A stretch of 48,451 nucleotides of DNA from Lachnospiraceae bacterium (lineage in GTDB: Bacteria > Bacillota > Clostridia > Lachnospirales > Lachnospiraceae), in NCBI GenBank assembly GCA_030524635.1, contig JAUNGG010000022.1, forward strand, positions 8,074 to 56,524, written 5' to 3'. How positions within the stretch are numbered: the first letter of the stretch is position 1; each line of letters begins with the position of its first letter. This document shows positions 42,461 to 48,451 of the stretch, one piece after another. A program made the translations under genes and the position numbers. The notes beneath the pieces were generated by a model that did no database searches, was not told where the DNA came from, and was given only the letters and a program-made list of their open reading frames with translations.

Positions 42461-42652
42461 TATTACCAGAACCGCTTCGCGAACCTGGTAATCAGATTGA
42501 CGGCGCAGAAAACGCGCCTTTTATGAGAATCTGCTTATGCAGCTTCTCATAAGCTATATTACCAGAACCGCTTCGCGAACCTGGTAATCAGATTGACGGC
42601 GCGGAAAGCGCGCCTTTTATGAGAATTCGCTTTGCGACTTCTCATAAGCTAT
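42461..42652. repeat. Tandem hairpin element, two 96-bp units, abutting hisC
   Basis: Two 96-bp copies (42461-42556, 42557-42652). Each has three hairpins: ATTACCAG/CTGGTAAT around an AACCGCTTCGCGAA core, GGCGC/GCGCC, and TTATGAGAA/TTCTCATAAG. The hairpins use compensating or loop differences between copies (ATCTGCTTATGCAGC versus TTCGCTTTGCGAC). One end of the element lies inside the last codons of hisC. The single element at 27404-27465 belongs to the same family. Confidence 0.93.
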
Positions 42653-43709
42653 ATTCCCGTACCATTTTTTGCAGGAAACACCGCAGCGCGGCCATCTCCT
42701 CATCCGTTCCGATGGTGATCCGCAGCGAATTGTCCAATCTCGGTTTCTTAAAGTACCGGACATAAATCTGCTCCTTCTTCAGCGCCTCAAAGATCGCTTC
42801 CGCAGGAATCCGCTCATGAGAGGCAAAAAGGAAGTTGGTCTTAGAATCCGGGAAATGGAATCCCAGCTCTCTCATCCATACTTTCGTCTCCTCCCTGGTC
42901 TTTATGATCTTGTTCAGGGTTTCCTTAAAATAAGCCTCATCCTTCACCGCTTCTGTGCCCAGGATCAGGGACGGGATATTCATGGTATATGAATTATAAG
43001 AATACTTCACATCATGTAAGGCACGGATCAGGTCCGGATGGCCAATGGCGTACCCGATCCGCATACCTGCCATGGAGCGGGATTTGCTGAAGGTCTGGAT
43101 GATCAGAAGATTCTCATACTTTTCCAGCAGAGGAAGGGCAGACCTTCCTCCAAAATCAATATACGCCTCATCGATCATCACGATCACATCCTGATTATGG
43201 CGGATGATCTCCTCGATCTCTTCCAGCTCCATCTCCAGTCCGGTAGGTGCATTCGGATTCGGGAAGATAATTCCTCCATTTTCCTGGAAATAATCCTCCT
43301 TCCGAATCCGGAAGGCTTCATCCAATGCCGGTGTCCGGTAAGGAATATGGAATAAATCCGCCCACACCGGATAAAAGGAATAGGTCACATCTGGAAACAG
43401 GATCGGCTTTTCCGAATTAAAAAAGGTTAAAAAAGCCATGCCGATCACATCATCAGAGCCAACTCCTACAAACACCTGCTCCTGCCCCACACCGTAATAA
43501 TCTGCCAGCGCGCCGGTCAAGGCAGATGCAGCCGGGTCAGGGTACTTCCGGAACCCATCCGTCTCCATCTCCCGCAGCGCCCGCTCCACGCCTGGAGCCG
43601 GCGGATATGGGTTTTCATTAGTATTTAACTTAATCAGGCGGTCTCCCTTCGGCTGGTCGCCAGGCACGTAAGGAACCACCCTTCTGATATTCTTCTCCCA
43701 GGGTTTCAT
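42642..43709 (-). CDS. hisC: Histidinol-phosphate aminotransferase
   Basis: A 355-aa class I/II PLP enzyme of histidine synthesis (imidazole acetol-phosphate to histidinol phosphate). Motifs are KLNTNENPYPPAPGV at the N-terminus, FPNPNAPTG, MIDEAYIDFGG, and the PLP lysine in IQTFSKSRSMAGMRIGYA; RITIGTDEE lies near the C-terminus. The last codons and the TGA stop come from the first bases of the hairpin element downstream. It follows another aminotransferase by 42 bp and is probably co-transcribed with it. No other his genes are in the window, so a broader aminotransferase role is possible. Confidence 0.93.
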   Translation of the reverse strand: MKPWEKNIRRVVPYVPGDQPKGDRLIKLNTNENPYPPAPGVERALREMETDGFRKYPDPAASALTGALADYYGVGQEQVFVGVGSDDVIGMAFLTFFNSEKPILFPDVTYSFYPVWADLFHIPYRTPALDEAFRIRKEDYFQENGGIIFPNPNAPTGLEMELEEIEEIIRHNQDVIVMIDEAYIDFGGRSALPLLEKYENLLIIQTFSKSRSMAGMRIGYAIGHPDLIRALHDVKYSYNSYTMNIPSLILGTEAVKDEAYFKETLNKIIKTREETKVWMRELGFHFPDSKTNFLFASHERIPAEAIFEALKKEQIYVRYFKKPRLDNSLRITIGTDEEMAALRCFLQKMVREYSL

Positions 43710-43751
43710 GCTGCTCTCCTCTTAGTTGTCTTTTGATAGTGTCAAAAACCG

Positions 43752-44942
43752 TTAAATCAGCCCGCATTCCTCTGCGATCTTCTTAAATGCCGGCAGGGAC
43801 CGCTGGATCTGCTCATAGGATACACAATAAGAGATCCGTACATACCCGGAGCATGCAAAGGAGCTTCCCGGAACTACCAAAACATTGTGCTTTTTACAGA
43901 TCTCACAGAATTCCTTCTCATCCTCCTGGGGCGACTTTAAGAACAGATAAAAGGCTCCTTCCGGCTTAATGCAGGAAAATCCATACTCCCTCAGAGAATG
44001 ATAAAGCAAGTTCCGGTTCCGGTCATAGGCATCCAGATTTACCTTCTCATGGATACACCGCTTGATCACACGCTGCATCAGAGACGGCGCATTCACACAG
44101 CCGATTACACGGTTTGCGATCACCGCGGCTGCCGTTACAGCCTTCGCATCCTCCAGTTCATCCGGGATCACCAGATATCCGATCCGCTCGCCTGGCAGGG
44201 ATAAGGACTTACTGTAGGAGTAGCAGATTACCGTATTCTTATAATACTTGGTCACATAGGGCACAAACACACCGTCATACGCCAGCTCACGGTACGGCTC
44301 ATCGGAGAGCAAAACGATGGGATGGCCGATCTCTTCACTCTTTGCAGTTAAAATCCGGCTGATCTGAACCAGGGTTTCCTCTGAATATACCACACCGGTA
44401 GGATTGTTGGGGGAATTGATGATGACAGCCTTCGTCTTCGGTCCGATTTTCTCCTCAAATTCCTTTAAATTGGGCTGGAAGGTTTCCCGGTTCGGTGATA
44501 CCACCACCAGCTCACCGTCGTAATTGCGGACATAGTTGCCATATTCCAGGAAATAAGGAGCAAAGGTCATAACCTGATCACCTGGATCCAACAAGGTCTT
44601 TAAGATAATATTCAGACCGCTGGCAGCGCCTACTGTCATAATAATATTTTCCATATGAAAGCTGGTTCCAAAACGCTCATTTAAAGAAGCAGCAATCGTC
44701 TCCCGCACATCCTCATATCCGGCATTGCTCATATATCCGTGGACAAAGGTGGACGCTTCCTCATTCAGTATATCAATGATCGCCTGATTCACTGCTTCCG
44801 GTGCCGGGACATTGGGATTGCCAAGGCTGAAATCATAAACATTCTCTGCGCCGTAGATCGAAGCCAGCCGCTTCCCCTCTTCAAACATAATACGGATTGC
44901 AGAATTATTTTGGACTAATGGTTTCATTTTCTCTGATATCAT
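43752..44942 (-). CDS. PLP-dependent class I/II aminotransferase
   Basis: A 396-aa aspartate-aminotransferase-like enzyme. GGAGG eight bases before ATG 44942 sets the start. Motifs are FSLGNPNVPAPEAV, VGAASGLNI, INSPNNPTGVVYS, LLSDEPYRELAY, PLP lysine in CYSYSKSLSLPGERIGY, and the carboxylate-binding Arg in YVRISYCVS. Substrate specificity cannot be read; the gene precedes hisC, so the pair may serve amino acid synthesis. A terminator of the PTS operon separates it from upstream genes. Confidence 0.9.
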   Translation of the reverse strand: MISEKMKPLVQNNSAIRIMFEEGKRLASIYGAENVYDFSLGNPNVPAPEAVNQAIIDILNEEASTFVHGYMSNAGYEDVRETIAASLNERFGTSFHMENIIMTVGAASGLNIILKTLLDPGDQVMTFAPYFLEYGNYVRNYDGELVVVSPNRETFQPNLKEFEEKIGPKTKAVIINSPNNPTGVVYSEETLVQISRILTAKSEEIGHPIVLLSDEPYRELAYDGVFVPYVTKYYKNTVICYSYSKSLSLPGERIGYLVIPDELEDAKAVTAAAVIANRVIGCVNAPSLMQRVIKRCIHEKVNLDAYDRNRNLLYHSLREYGFSCIKPEGAFYLFLKSPQEDEKEFCEICKKHNVLVVPGSSFACSGYVRISYCVSYEQIQRSLPAFKKIAEECGLI

Positions 44943-44976
44943 ATGCGGAACCTCCGATTTTTTCATTTTGTGGAAT

Positions 44977-44982
44977 AGTATA
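44977..44982 (-). promoter_or_regulatory. Extended -10 of the aminotransferase-hisC unit
   Basis: Minus strand TGGTATACT. No good -35 at the usual distance. Confidence 0.35.
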
Positions 44983-45019
44983 CCACTTTCCCCAGGAATT
45001 GCATAGTCCTAACCAAATG

Positions 45020-45063
45020 AAAAAATCCTCTCCAGATGAATGTCGGGTTCATCTGGAGAGGAT
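45020..45063 (-). terminator. Terminator of the PTS operon
   Basis: A perfect 16-bp stem ATCCTCTCCAGATGAA/TTCATCTGGAGAGGAT (45025-45040/45048-45063), loop of 7 nt. The minus strand continues into a T-run. Confidence 0.92.
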
Positions 45064-45091
45064 CGATCTCCCTGATATCGCAGTCAAAAAT

Positions 45092-46537
45092 CTACAGCAT
45101 CTTCTTCATCTCGTCAGCAACAAACTGAACTTTTGTTCCTATGATTACCTGAACTGCTGTCTTGCTTGGACGGATCACACCTGCAACGCCGGCAGACTTG
45201 ATCTTCTTCTCATCTACCTTGGTATAATCCTTCACCTCCAGACGAAGTCTGGTGATACAGTTGTCTAAAGATTTCACATTCTCTTTGCCGCCTAAGCCAG
45301 CCAGAACAGTAGCTGCAACTGCGGTAAAGTCATTGTTGGACAAGGTGACCTTCATCTCAGCCTCTGTGTCCTCATCATCTTCACGGCCCGGGGTCGGCAG
45401 ATTAAACTTGGTGATTACAAAACGGAACACCACATAGTAGATCACTGCAAACACTAAGCCAACCGGAATCATCAGCAAAGGCTTATTGGCCATAGGGGCC
45501 TTAAAGCTTAAGATGTAGTCTACTAAGCCTGCAGAGAAGTTAAAGCCTACACGAATGCCCAGGATCGACACTACAAATGCAGAGATTCCAGCTAAGATCG
45601 CGTGAACCACATACAGGCCAGGAGCCAGGAACATAAAGGAGAACTCCAGAGGCTCGGTGATACCGGTAAAGAAGGAGGATACTGCTGCGGAAAACAGCAA
45701 GCCGGCTGCGATTTTCTTCTTACCAGGCTTTGCACAGTGATACATGGCCAGTGCACCTGCCGGAAGGCCGTACATCATAACCGGGAAGAAGCCTGCCATA
45801 TACTGACCGGTCACGCCTTTTACTGCGCCTTCTGCACCGCTCCAGAACAGACCTAAGTCGTTGATATTTGCTACGTCAAACCAGAATACAGAGTTTACAG
45901 TATGGTGCAGACCAACCGGAATCAGCAGACGGTTGAAGAATGCGTGAAGCGCTGCACCCAGCGGTCCTAAGTTGACCAGAGCCGTACCAAATGCAACTAA
46001 TGCGGCGTATACAAGCGGCCAGATAAAGAACAGGATCAGTGCTGCAACGATGGAAACCAGTGAGGACACGATAGCAACACAGCGCTTGCCGCTGAAGAAT
46101 GCCAGTGCATCCGGAAGCTGGGTTCCCTTAAACTTGTTATAGCAGCTGGAACCAATGATACCGCAGAGGATACCGATGAACTGGTTCTGGATCTTTCCAA
46201 ATGCTGCCGGAACTTCTTCTACCGGAATCCCTTTAAACTGGGCAACTGCTCCGGAAGAAAGCAGGGTAGTGATCATCAGCCAGGAAACCAGACCAGAAAG
46301 TGCTGCCGTTCCATCATGGTCGTCGGACATTCCAACCGCCACACCGATGGCAAACAGGATCGCCATCTGATCGATCAGCGCCGATGCCGCCTTGATGCAG
46401 AAGGCTGCAATTGCACTTTCGGAGCCCCAGCCAACAGGGTCGATCCAATAGCCGATGCCGTACAAAATACCGGCAGCCGGCAGCACTGCTACAGGCAGCA
46501 TCAAGGATTTCCCCAGCTTTTGCAAATACTTCATCAT
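45092..46537 (-). CDS. PTS EIICB, glucose/N-acetylglucosamine family (NagE-like)
   Basis: A 481-aa sugar permease/phosphotransferase. EIIC (about 1-370) starts MKYLQKLGKSLMLPVAVLPAAG and contains the GITEPLEFSFMF substrate loop. EIIB (about 400-481) has the phosphorylated Cys427 in DNCITRLRLEV. There is no fused EIIA; a separate one is encoded upstream. The N-terminal sequence and GFNFSAGLVDYILSF resemble NagE more than PtsG, but glucose cannot be excluded. ATG 46537 lies 10 bases after AAGGGG. Confidence 0.92.
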   Translation of the reverse strand: MMKYLQKLGKSLMLPVAVLPAAGILYGIGYWIDPVGWGSESAIAAFCIKAASALIDQMAILFAIGVAVGMSDDHDGTAALSGLVSWLMITTLLSSGAVAQFKGIPVEEVPAAFGKIQNQFIGILCGIIGSSCYNKFKGTQLPDALAFFSGKRCVAIVSSLVSIVAALILFFIWPLVYAALVAFGTALVNLGPLGAALHAFFNRLLIPVGLHHTVNSVFWFDVANINDLGLFWSGAEGAVKGVTGQYMAGFFPVMMYGLPAGALAMYHCAKPGKKKIAAGLLFSAAVSSFFTGITEPLEFSFMFLAPGLYVVHAILAGISAFVVSILGIRVGFNFSAGLVDYILSFKAPMANKPLLMIPVGLVFAVIYYVVFRFVITKFNLPTPGREDDEDTEAEMKVTLSNNDFTAVAATVLAGLGGKENVKSLDNCITRLRLEVKDYTKVDEKKIKSAGVAGVIRPSKTAVQVIIGTKVQFVADEMKKML

Positions 46538-46584
46538 AAAAACATAACCCCTTTCTTTGTCCTTTTGGACCTTTATGATTTAAA

Positions 46585-46599
46585 CCTGCTGACAGCAGG
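46585..46599. other. Tight intercistronic hairpin between HPr-like gene and EIICB
   Basis: CCTGCTG-A-CAGCAGG, extended weakly by AT pairs. It lacks a T-run and may set differential mRNA stability within the operon. Confidence 0.4.
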
Positions 46600-46626
46600 C
46601 CTAAATTTCCACTCTATGTCTGCGCC

Positions 46627-46887
46627 TTACAGATCAATTTCCCCAAGCAGCTTCTGCATGGCTTCTGAAGCTTCCTTCTCATCCTGGCCCTCAAATGAAA
46701 ACTCTAAAATGTCGCCCTGTTTCGAATTCAGTGACATCAGCTTCATCAAATCTCGCCCATCTGCCTGTCCCCAGGTGCCTGCAACCGTCACCTGGCAGGA
46801 AAATCTCAGCAGTCCCATCACAATCCTGGCAATGGGCCTTGCGTGTAATCCTTCTGCATTCCTTATCTGATAGTTCCAGCTTATCAT
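46627..46887 (-). CDS. HPr-like phosphocarrier with Asp at position 46
   Basis: An 86-aa HPr-fold protein. The active-site His15 is intact in EGLHARPIARIV. Aligned without gaps to Bacillus HPr over residues 13-53, the regulatory Ser46 is replaced by Asp46 (GRDLMKLMSL versus LKSIMGVMSL). It should accept phosphate from EI at His15 but cannot be phosphorylated by HPr kinase on Ser46, and Asp might mimic that state. It starts four bases after the EIIA stop, so it is coupled to EIIA. It is probably a dedicated phosphocarrier for this PTS rather than the housekeeping HPr; no EI gene is in the window. Confidence 0.88.
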   Translation of the reverse strand: MISWNYQIRNAEGLHARPIARIVMGLLRFSCQVTVAGTWGQADGRDLMKLMSLNSKQGDILEFSFEGQDEKEASEAMQKLLGEIDL

Positions 46888-46891
46888 AGCC

Positions 46892-47392
46892 CTACCCCAG
46901 ATCGATGATCCGATCCTGTTCCTTCACCTCCATGCCGCTGTAGCATTTCATATTTGGGAACTCCGGCGTATTGCAGACAATCACTGGCGTGGTAATATCG
47001 TATCCTGCTGCCTTGATCTGATCCATATCAAATTCCAGAAGCAGATCACCAGCCTTCACCCGATCTCCCGCCTTCACATAAGCCTTATAATATTTCCCGT
47101 TCAGCTGCACTGTATCCAGGCCCACATGGATGATCAGCTCTGCCTTGCTGTCCGTCGTCATGCTGAGGGCGTGAAGGGTATCAAACACCATGGTAATCTC
47201 TCCGTTCGCCGGAGCTGTGATCCTCCCTTCACTGGGCACGATGGCAACTCCCGTTCCCAATATCTCCTGGCTGAAGGTAGGATCATTTACCTGACTCATA
47301 GGAATCACATTTCCCGATACTGGTGCTGACAATATGTTTCCTCCTGCACCTGCACTTCCGCCGCCAAATAATTTCTTCAATCCTCCAAACAT
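46892..47392 (-). CDS. PTS EIIA, glucose family (Crr-like)
   Basis: 166 aa. AAAGGAG eight bases before ATG 47392 sets the start. A short Gly-rich leader (FGGLKKLFGGGSAGAGG) precedes the EIIA-Glc fold (about 25-160). The phospho-accepting His lies in AELIIHVGLDTVQLNG and the second conserved His in DTLHALSM. It accepts phosphate from HPr and passes it to EIIB of the downstream EIICB. It begins 25 bp after the antiterminator gene. Confidence 0.94.
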   Translation of the reverse strand: MFGGLKKLFGGGSAGAGGNILSAPVSGNVIPMSQVNDPTFSQEILGTGVAIVPSEGRITAPANGEITMVFDTLHALSMTTDSKAELIIHVGLDTVQLNGKYYKAYVKAGDRVKAGDLLLEFDMDQIKAAGYDITTPVIVCNTPEFPNMKCYSGMEVKEQDRIIDLG

Positions 47393-47417
47393 ATATGACA
47401 CTCCTTTCCTGACCCTT

Positions 47418-48248
47418 TTAGGTCATTCGCATCCTTCTGATATGAACAGCCAGGTAGGCGACCTCCTCGTTGGTCACCTCATGACCGTAGGTTTCCTTTA
47501 TAAAATATTGTATCTTCTGCCCGCAGATATATTCAGCCGGGTACATTTCTGATACCATCTGTGAAAATCCAGGCGCCGTGGAATCCAAAAGCTCCTTCGA
47601 ATAGATCCGCTGCGCCAAAAATTTCAGGTGGGTAATAAACCGCTCATAATTCAGCGAACGCTCATCCAGGCTGATATGAAAATATTCTGTCACGATCCCT
47701 GCCACCTGCTGAATCAGCTGTGTGATATTGATGGTATCACGCATAGCCGTATTGTACTCTGCATTGACCACATGAAGCGCCATGGAAGCCGCCTCGTCTA
47801 CCGGCAGCCGGATTCCCAGCCGCTGTTCAATGAGGGCAATTCCGTATTCCCCAATCAGATACTCCTCCCGGTAAAAGCTTCTCACCTCCCGGATCAGAGG
47901 CGTTGGAAACAGCATATTCTCATGAAACCGCTCAATGGCAAAATTAATATGGTCGGTTAATGTGATATAAATATTCTGGTTCAGCGGTTTTTTTAAAACC
48001 TTTTTCGCATAATTGATGATCTCTGTTGAAATCTGCAGATGCTCCGGAGGCAGCTTAGAAAGAAGGGTCTTAAATCGGTTCAGCATATCTTCATTATCCA
48101 GACGGAAGATCTTTTCCACCTTATTTTCCGGAATTTCCATGCCTTCCTTCATCTTGAAGCCAAGTCCCCGACCCATCACAACAACTTCCCTGCCGTTTTC
48201 ATCCGTTGAACTGACAATGTTATTATTAATAATTTTTTCAATTCTCAT
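47418..48248 (-). CDS. BglG/LicT/GlcT-family transcriptional antiterminator
   Basis: A 276-aa PRD antiterminator. The N-terminal CAT RNA-binding domain (1-55; RIEKIINNNIVSSTDENGREVVVMGRGLGF, in part) is followed by PRD1 (about 65-170, HINFAIERFHEN) and PRD2 (about 172-276; HLKFLAQRI, VAYLAVHIRRM). PTS proteins control dimerisation by phosphorylating PRD histidines. It binds the RAT site at 48359-48386 in its own leader and so should autoregulate the whole operon. The start (ATG 48248) has GAGG about 11 bases upstream; a TTG nine bases earlier is an alternative. Confidence 0.95.
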   Translation of the reverse strand: MRIEKIINNNIVSSTDENGREVVVMGRGLGFKMKEGMEIPENKVEKIFRLDNEDMLNRFKTLLSKLPPEHLQISTEIINYAKKVLKKPLNQNIYITLTDHINFAIERFHENMLFPTPLIREVRSFYREEYLIGEYGIALIEQRLGIRLPVDEAASMALHVVNAEYNTAMRDTINITQLIQQVAGIVTEYFHISLDERSLNYERFITHLKFLAQRIYSKELLDSTAPGFSQMVSEMYPAEYICGQKIQYFIKETYGHEVTNEEVAYLAVHIRRMRMT

Positions 48249-48304
48249 CGGGCACAACTTCCTCTATTCATCTATATGAAGCGGAACGCTACTAAACTAT
48301 AAAA

Positions 48305-48364
48305 CAAAAAAACCAACCTTGACGCAAAAAGAATGCTCTTCTATAATACATCAAAATTGGTTTT
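48305..48364 (-). terminator. Conditional terminator in the PTS operon leader
   Basis: Minus strand AAAACCAA...TTGG then seven Ts, with an inner TTGA/TCAA pair. Its left arm overlaps the 3' end of the RAT, the standard mutually exclusive design. Confidence 0.9.
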
Positions 48365-48386
48365 GCCTGCTTACCAGTAACAATCC
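48359..48386 (-). promoter_or_regulatory. Ribonucleic antiterminator (RAT) site
   Basis: Minus strand GGATTGTTACTGGTAAGCAG followed by GCAAAACC, a 28-nt sequence closely matching the BglG/SacY/LicT RAT consensus. Confidence 0.93.
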
Positions 48387-48408
48387 AGAATGTTTACTTG
48401 TTGTTATC

Positions 48409-48436
48409 ATTATACCATAATTTTGCCGATAGTCAA
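48409..48436 (-). promoter_or_regulatory. PTS operon promoter
   Basis: Minus strand TTGACT (48431-48436), a 16-bp spacer, then TATAAT (48409-48414), about 20 bp before the RAT. Confidence 0.85.
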
Positions 48437-48451
48437 CAAATTTTCTTTATA

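Noticed and set aside
42461..42652. CRISPR array
   Set aside because: Units are contiguous 96-bp repeats with no unique spacers, and no cas genes are present.
46627..46887. Crh-type regulatory paralogue
   Set aside because: Crh lacks His15 and keeps Ser46; this protein shows the opposite.

Overview
The window reads as a chromosomal segment of a low-to-mid GC Clostridia bacterium, most likely a Lachnospiraceae-type gut anaerobe. The signs are the eno-secG-rnr-smpB cluster, the LL-diaminopimelate aminotransferase (DapL) route to lysine and peptidoglycan, a T-box in front of pheST, an ANTAR regulator behind glnA, a PRD antiterminator with its RAT site, a YtvI-type sporulation membrane protein, and 2-hydroxyacyl-CoA dehydratase activator genes. 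The species assignment is inference. No rRNA, tRNA, CRISPR array, transposase or prophage gene was seen.

Layout. 0-3.4 kb (+): two activator-related proteins and a BadF/HgdC ATPase overlapping head to tail, then a strong sigma-A promoter and a TIM-barrel sugar isomerase-like gene. 3.5-8.0 kb is accessory: a SUKH (SMI1/KNR4) gene that may be frameshifted, a YqfO-like protein, an Ntn-hydrolase, a Vat-like acetyltransferase and a small HTH protein. 7.5-17.4 kb (-) is core: smpB, a YHYH/peptidoglycan-binding secreted protein, rnr, secG, eno, pheT and pheS with a T-box. A 72-aa repeat protein (+) is inserted here, and a hairpin-rich tandem repeat sits between pheS and pheT. 17.4-21 kb: an extracytoplasmic flavin module made of a membrane-anchored FMN-binding protein with a recent 920-bp internal duplication and its flavin transferase ApbE. 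21-25 kb: a heterodimeric ABC exporter and a small membrane protein. 25.3-27.3 kb (+): DUF362 and YihY proteins.

27.5-33 kb (-): a SPOR-domain amidase, an Lrp-type regulator, and the run glnA-ANTAR-dapF-dapL, which places nitrogen assimilation beside diaminopimelate synthesis. 33-38.4 kb (-): an LCP cell-wall ligase and a large L,D-transpeptidase, separated by a structured element bounded by 26-bp direct repeats, then DUF523. 38.6-45 kb: a DUF4349 lipoprotein (+), MATE, YtvI-like, hisC and a second aminotransferase (-). 45-48.4 kb (-): a PTS operon (antiterminator, EIIA, HPr-like, EIICB) led by a textbook promoter, RAT and terminator.

The most noteworthy signals are the duplicated FMN-binding protein with degenerate flavinylation-like motifs; an HPr-like protein that keeps His15 but has Asp at position 46; and three kinds of hairpin-rich intergenic repeat, one of which supplies the stop codon of hisC. 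Start codons were chosen from Shine-Dalgarno spacing, so several differ from the longest possible ORF.
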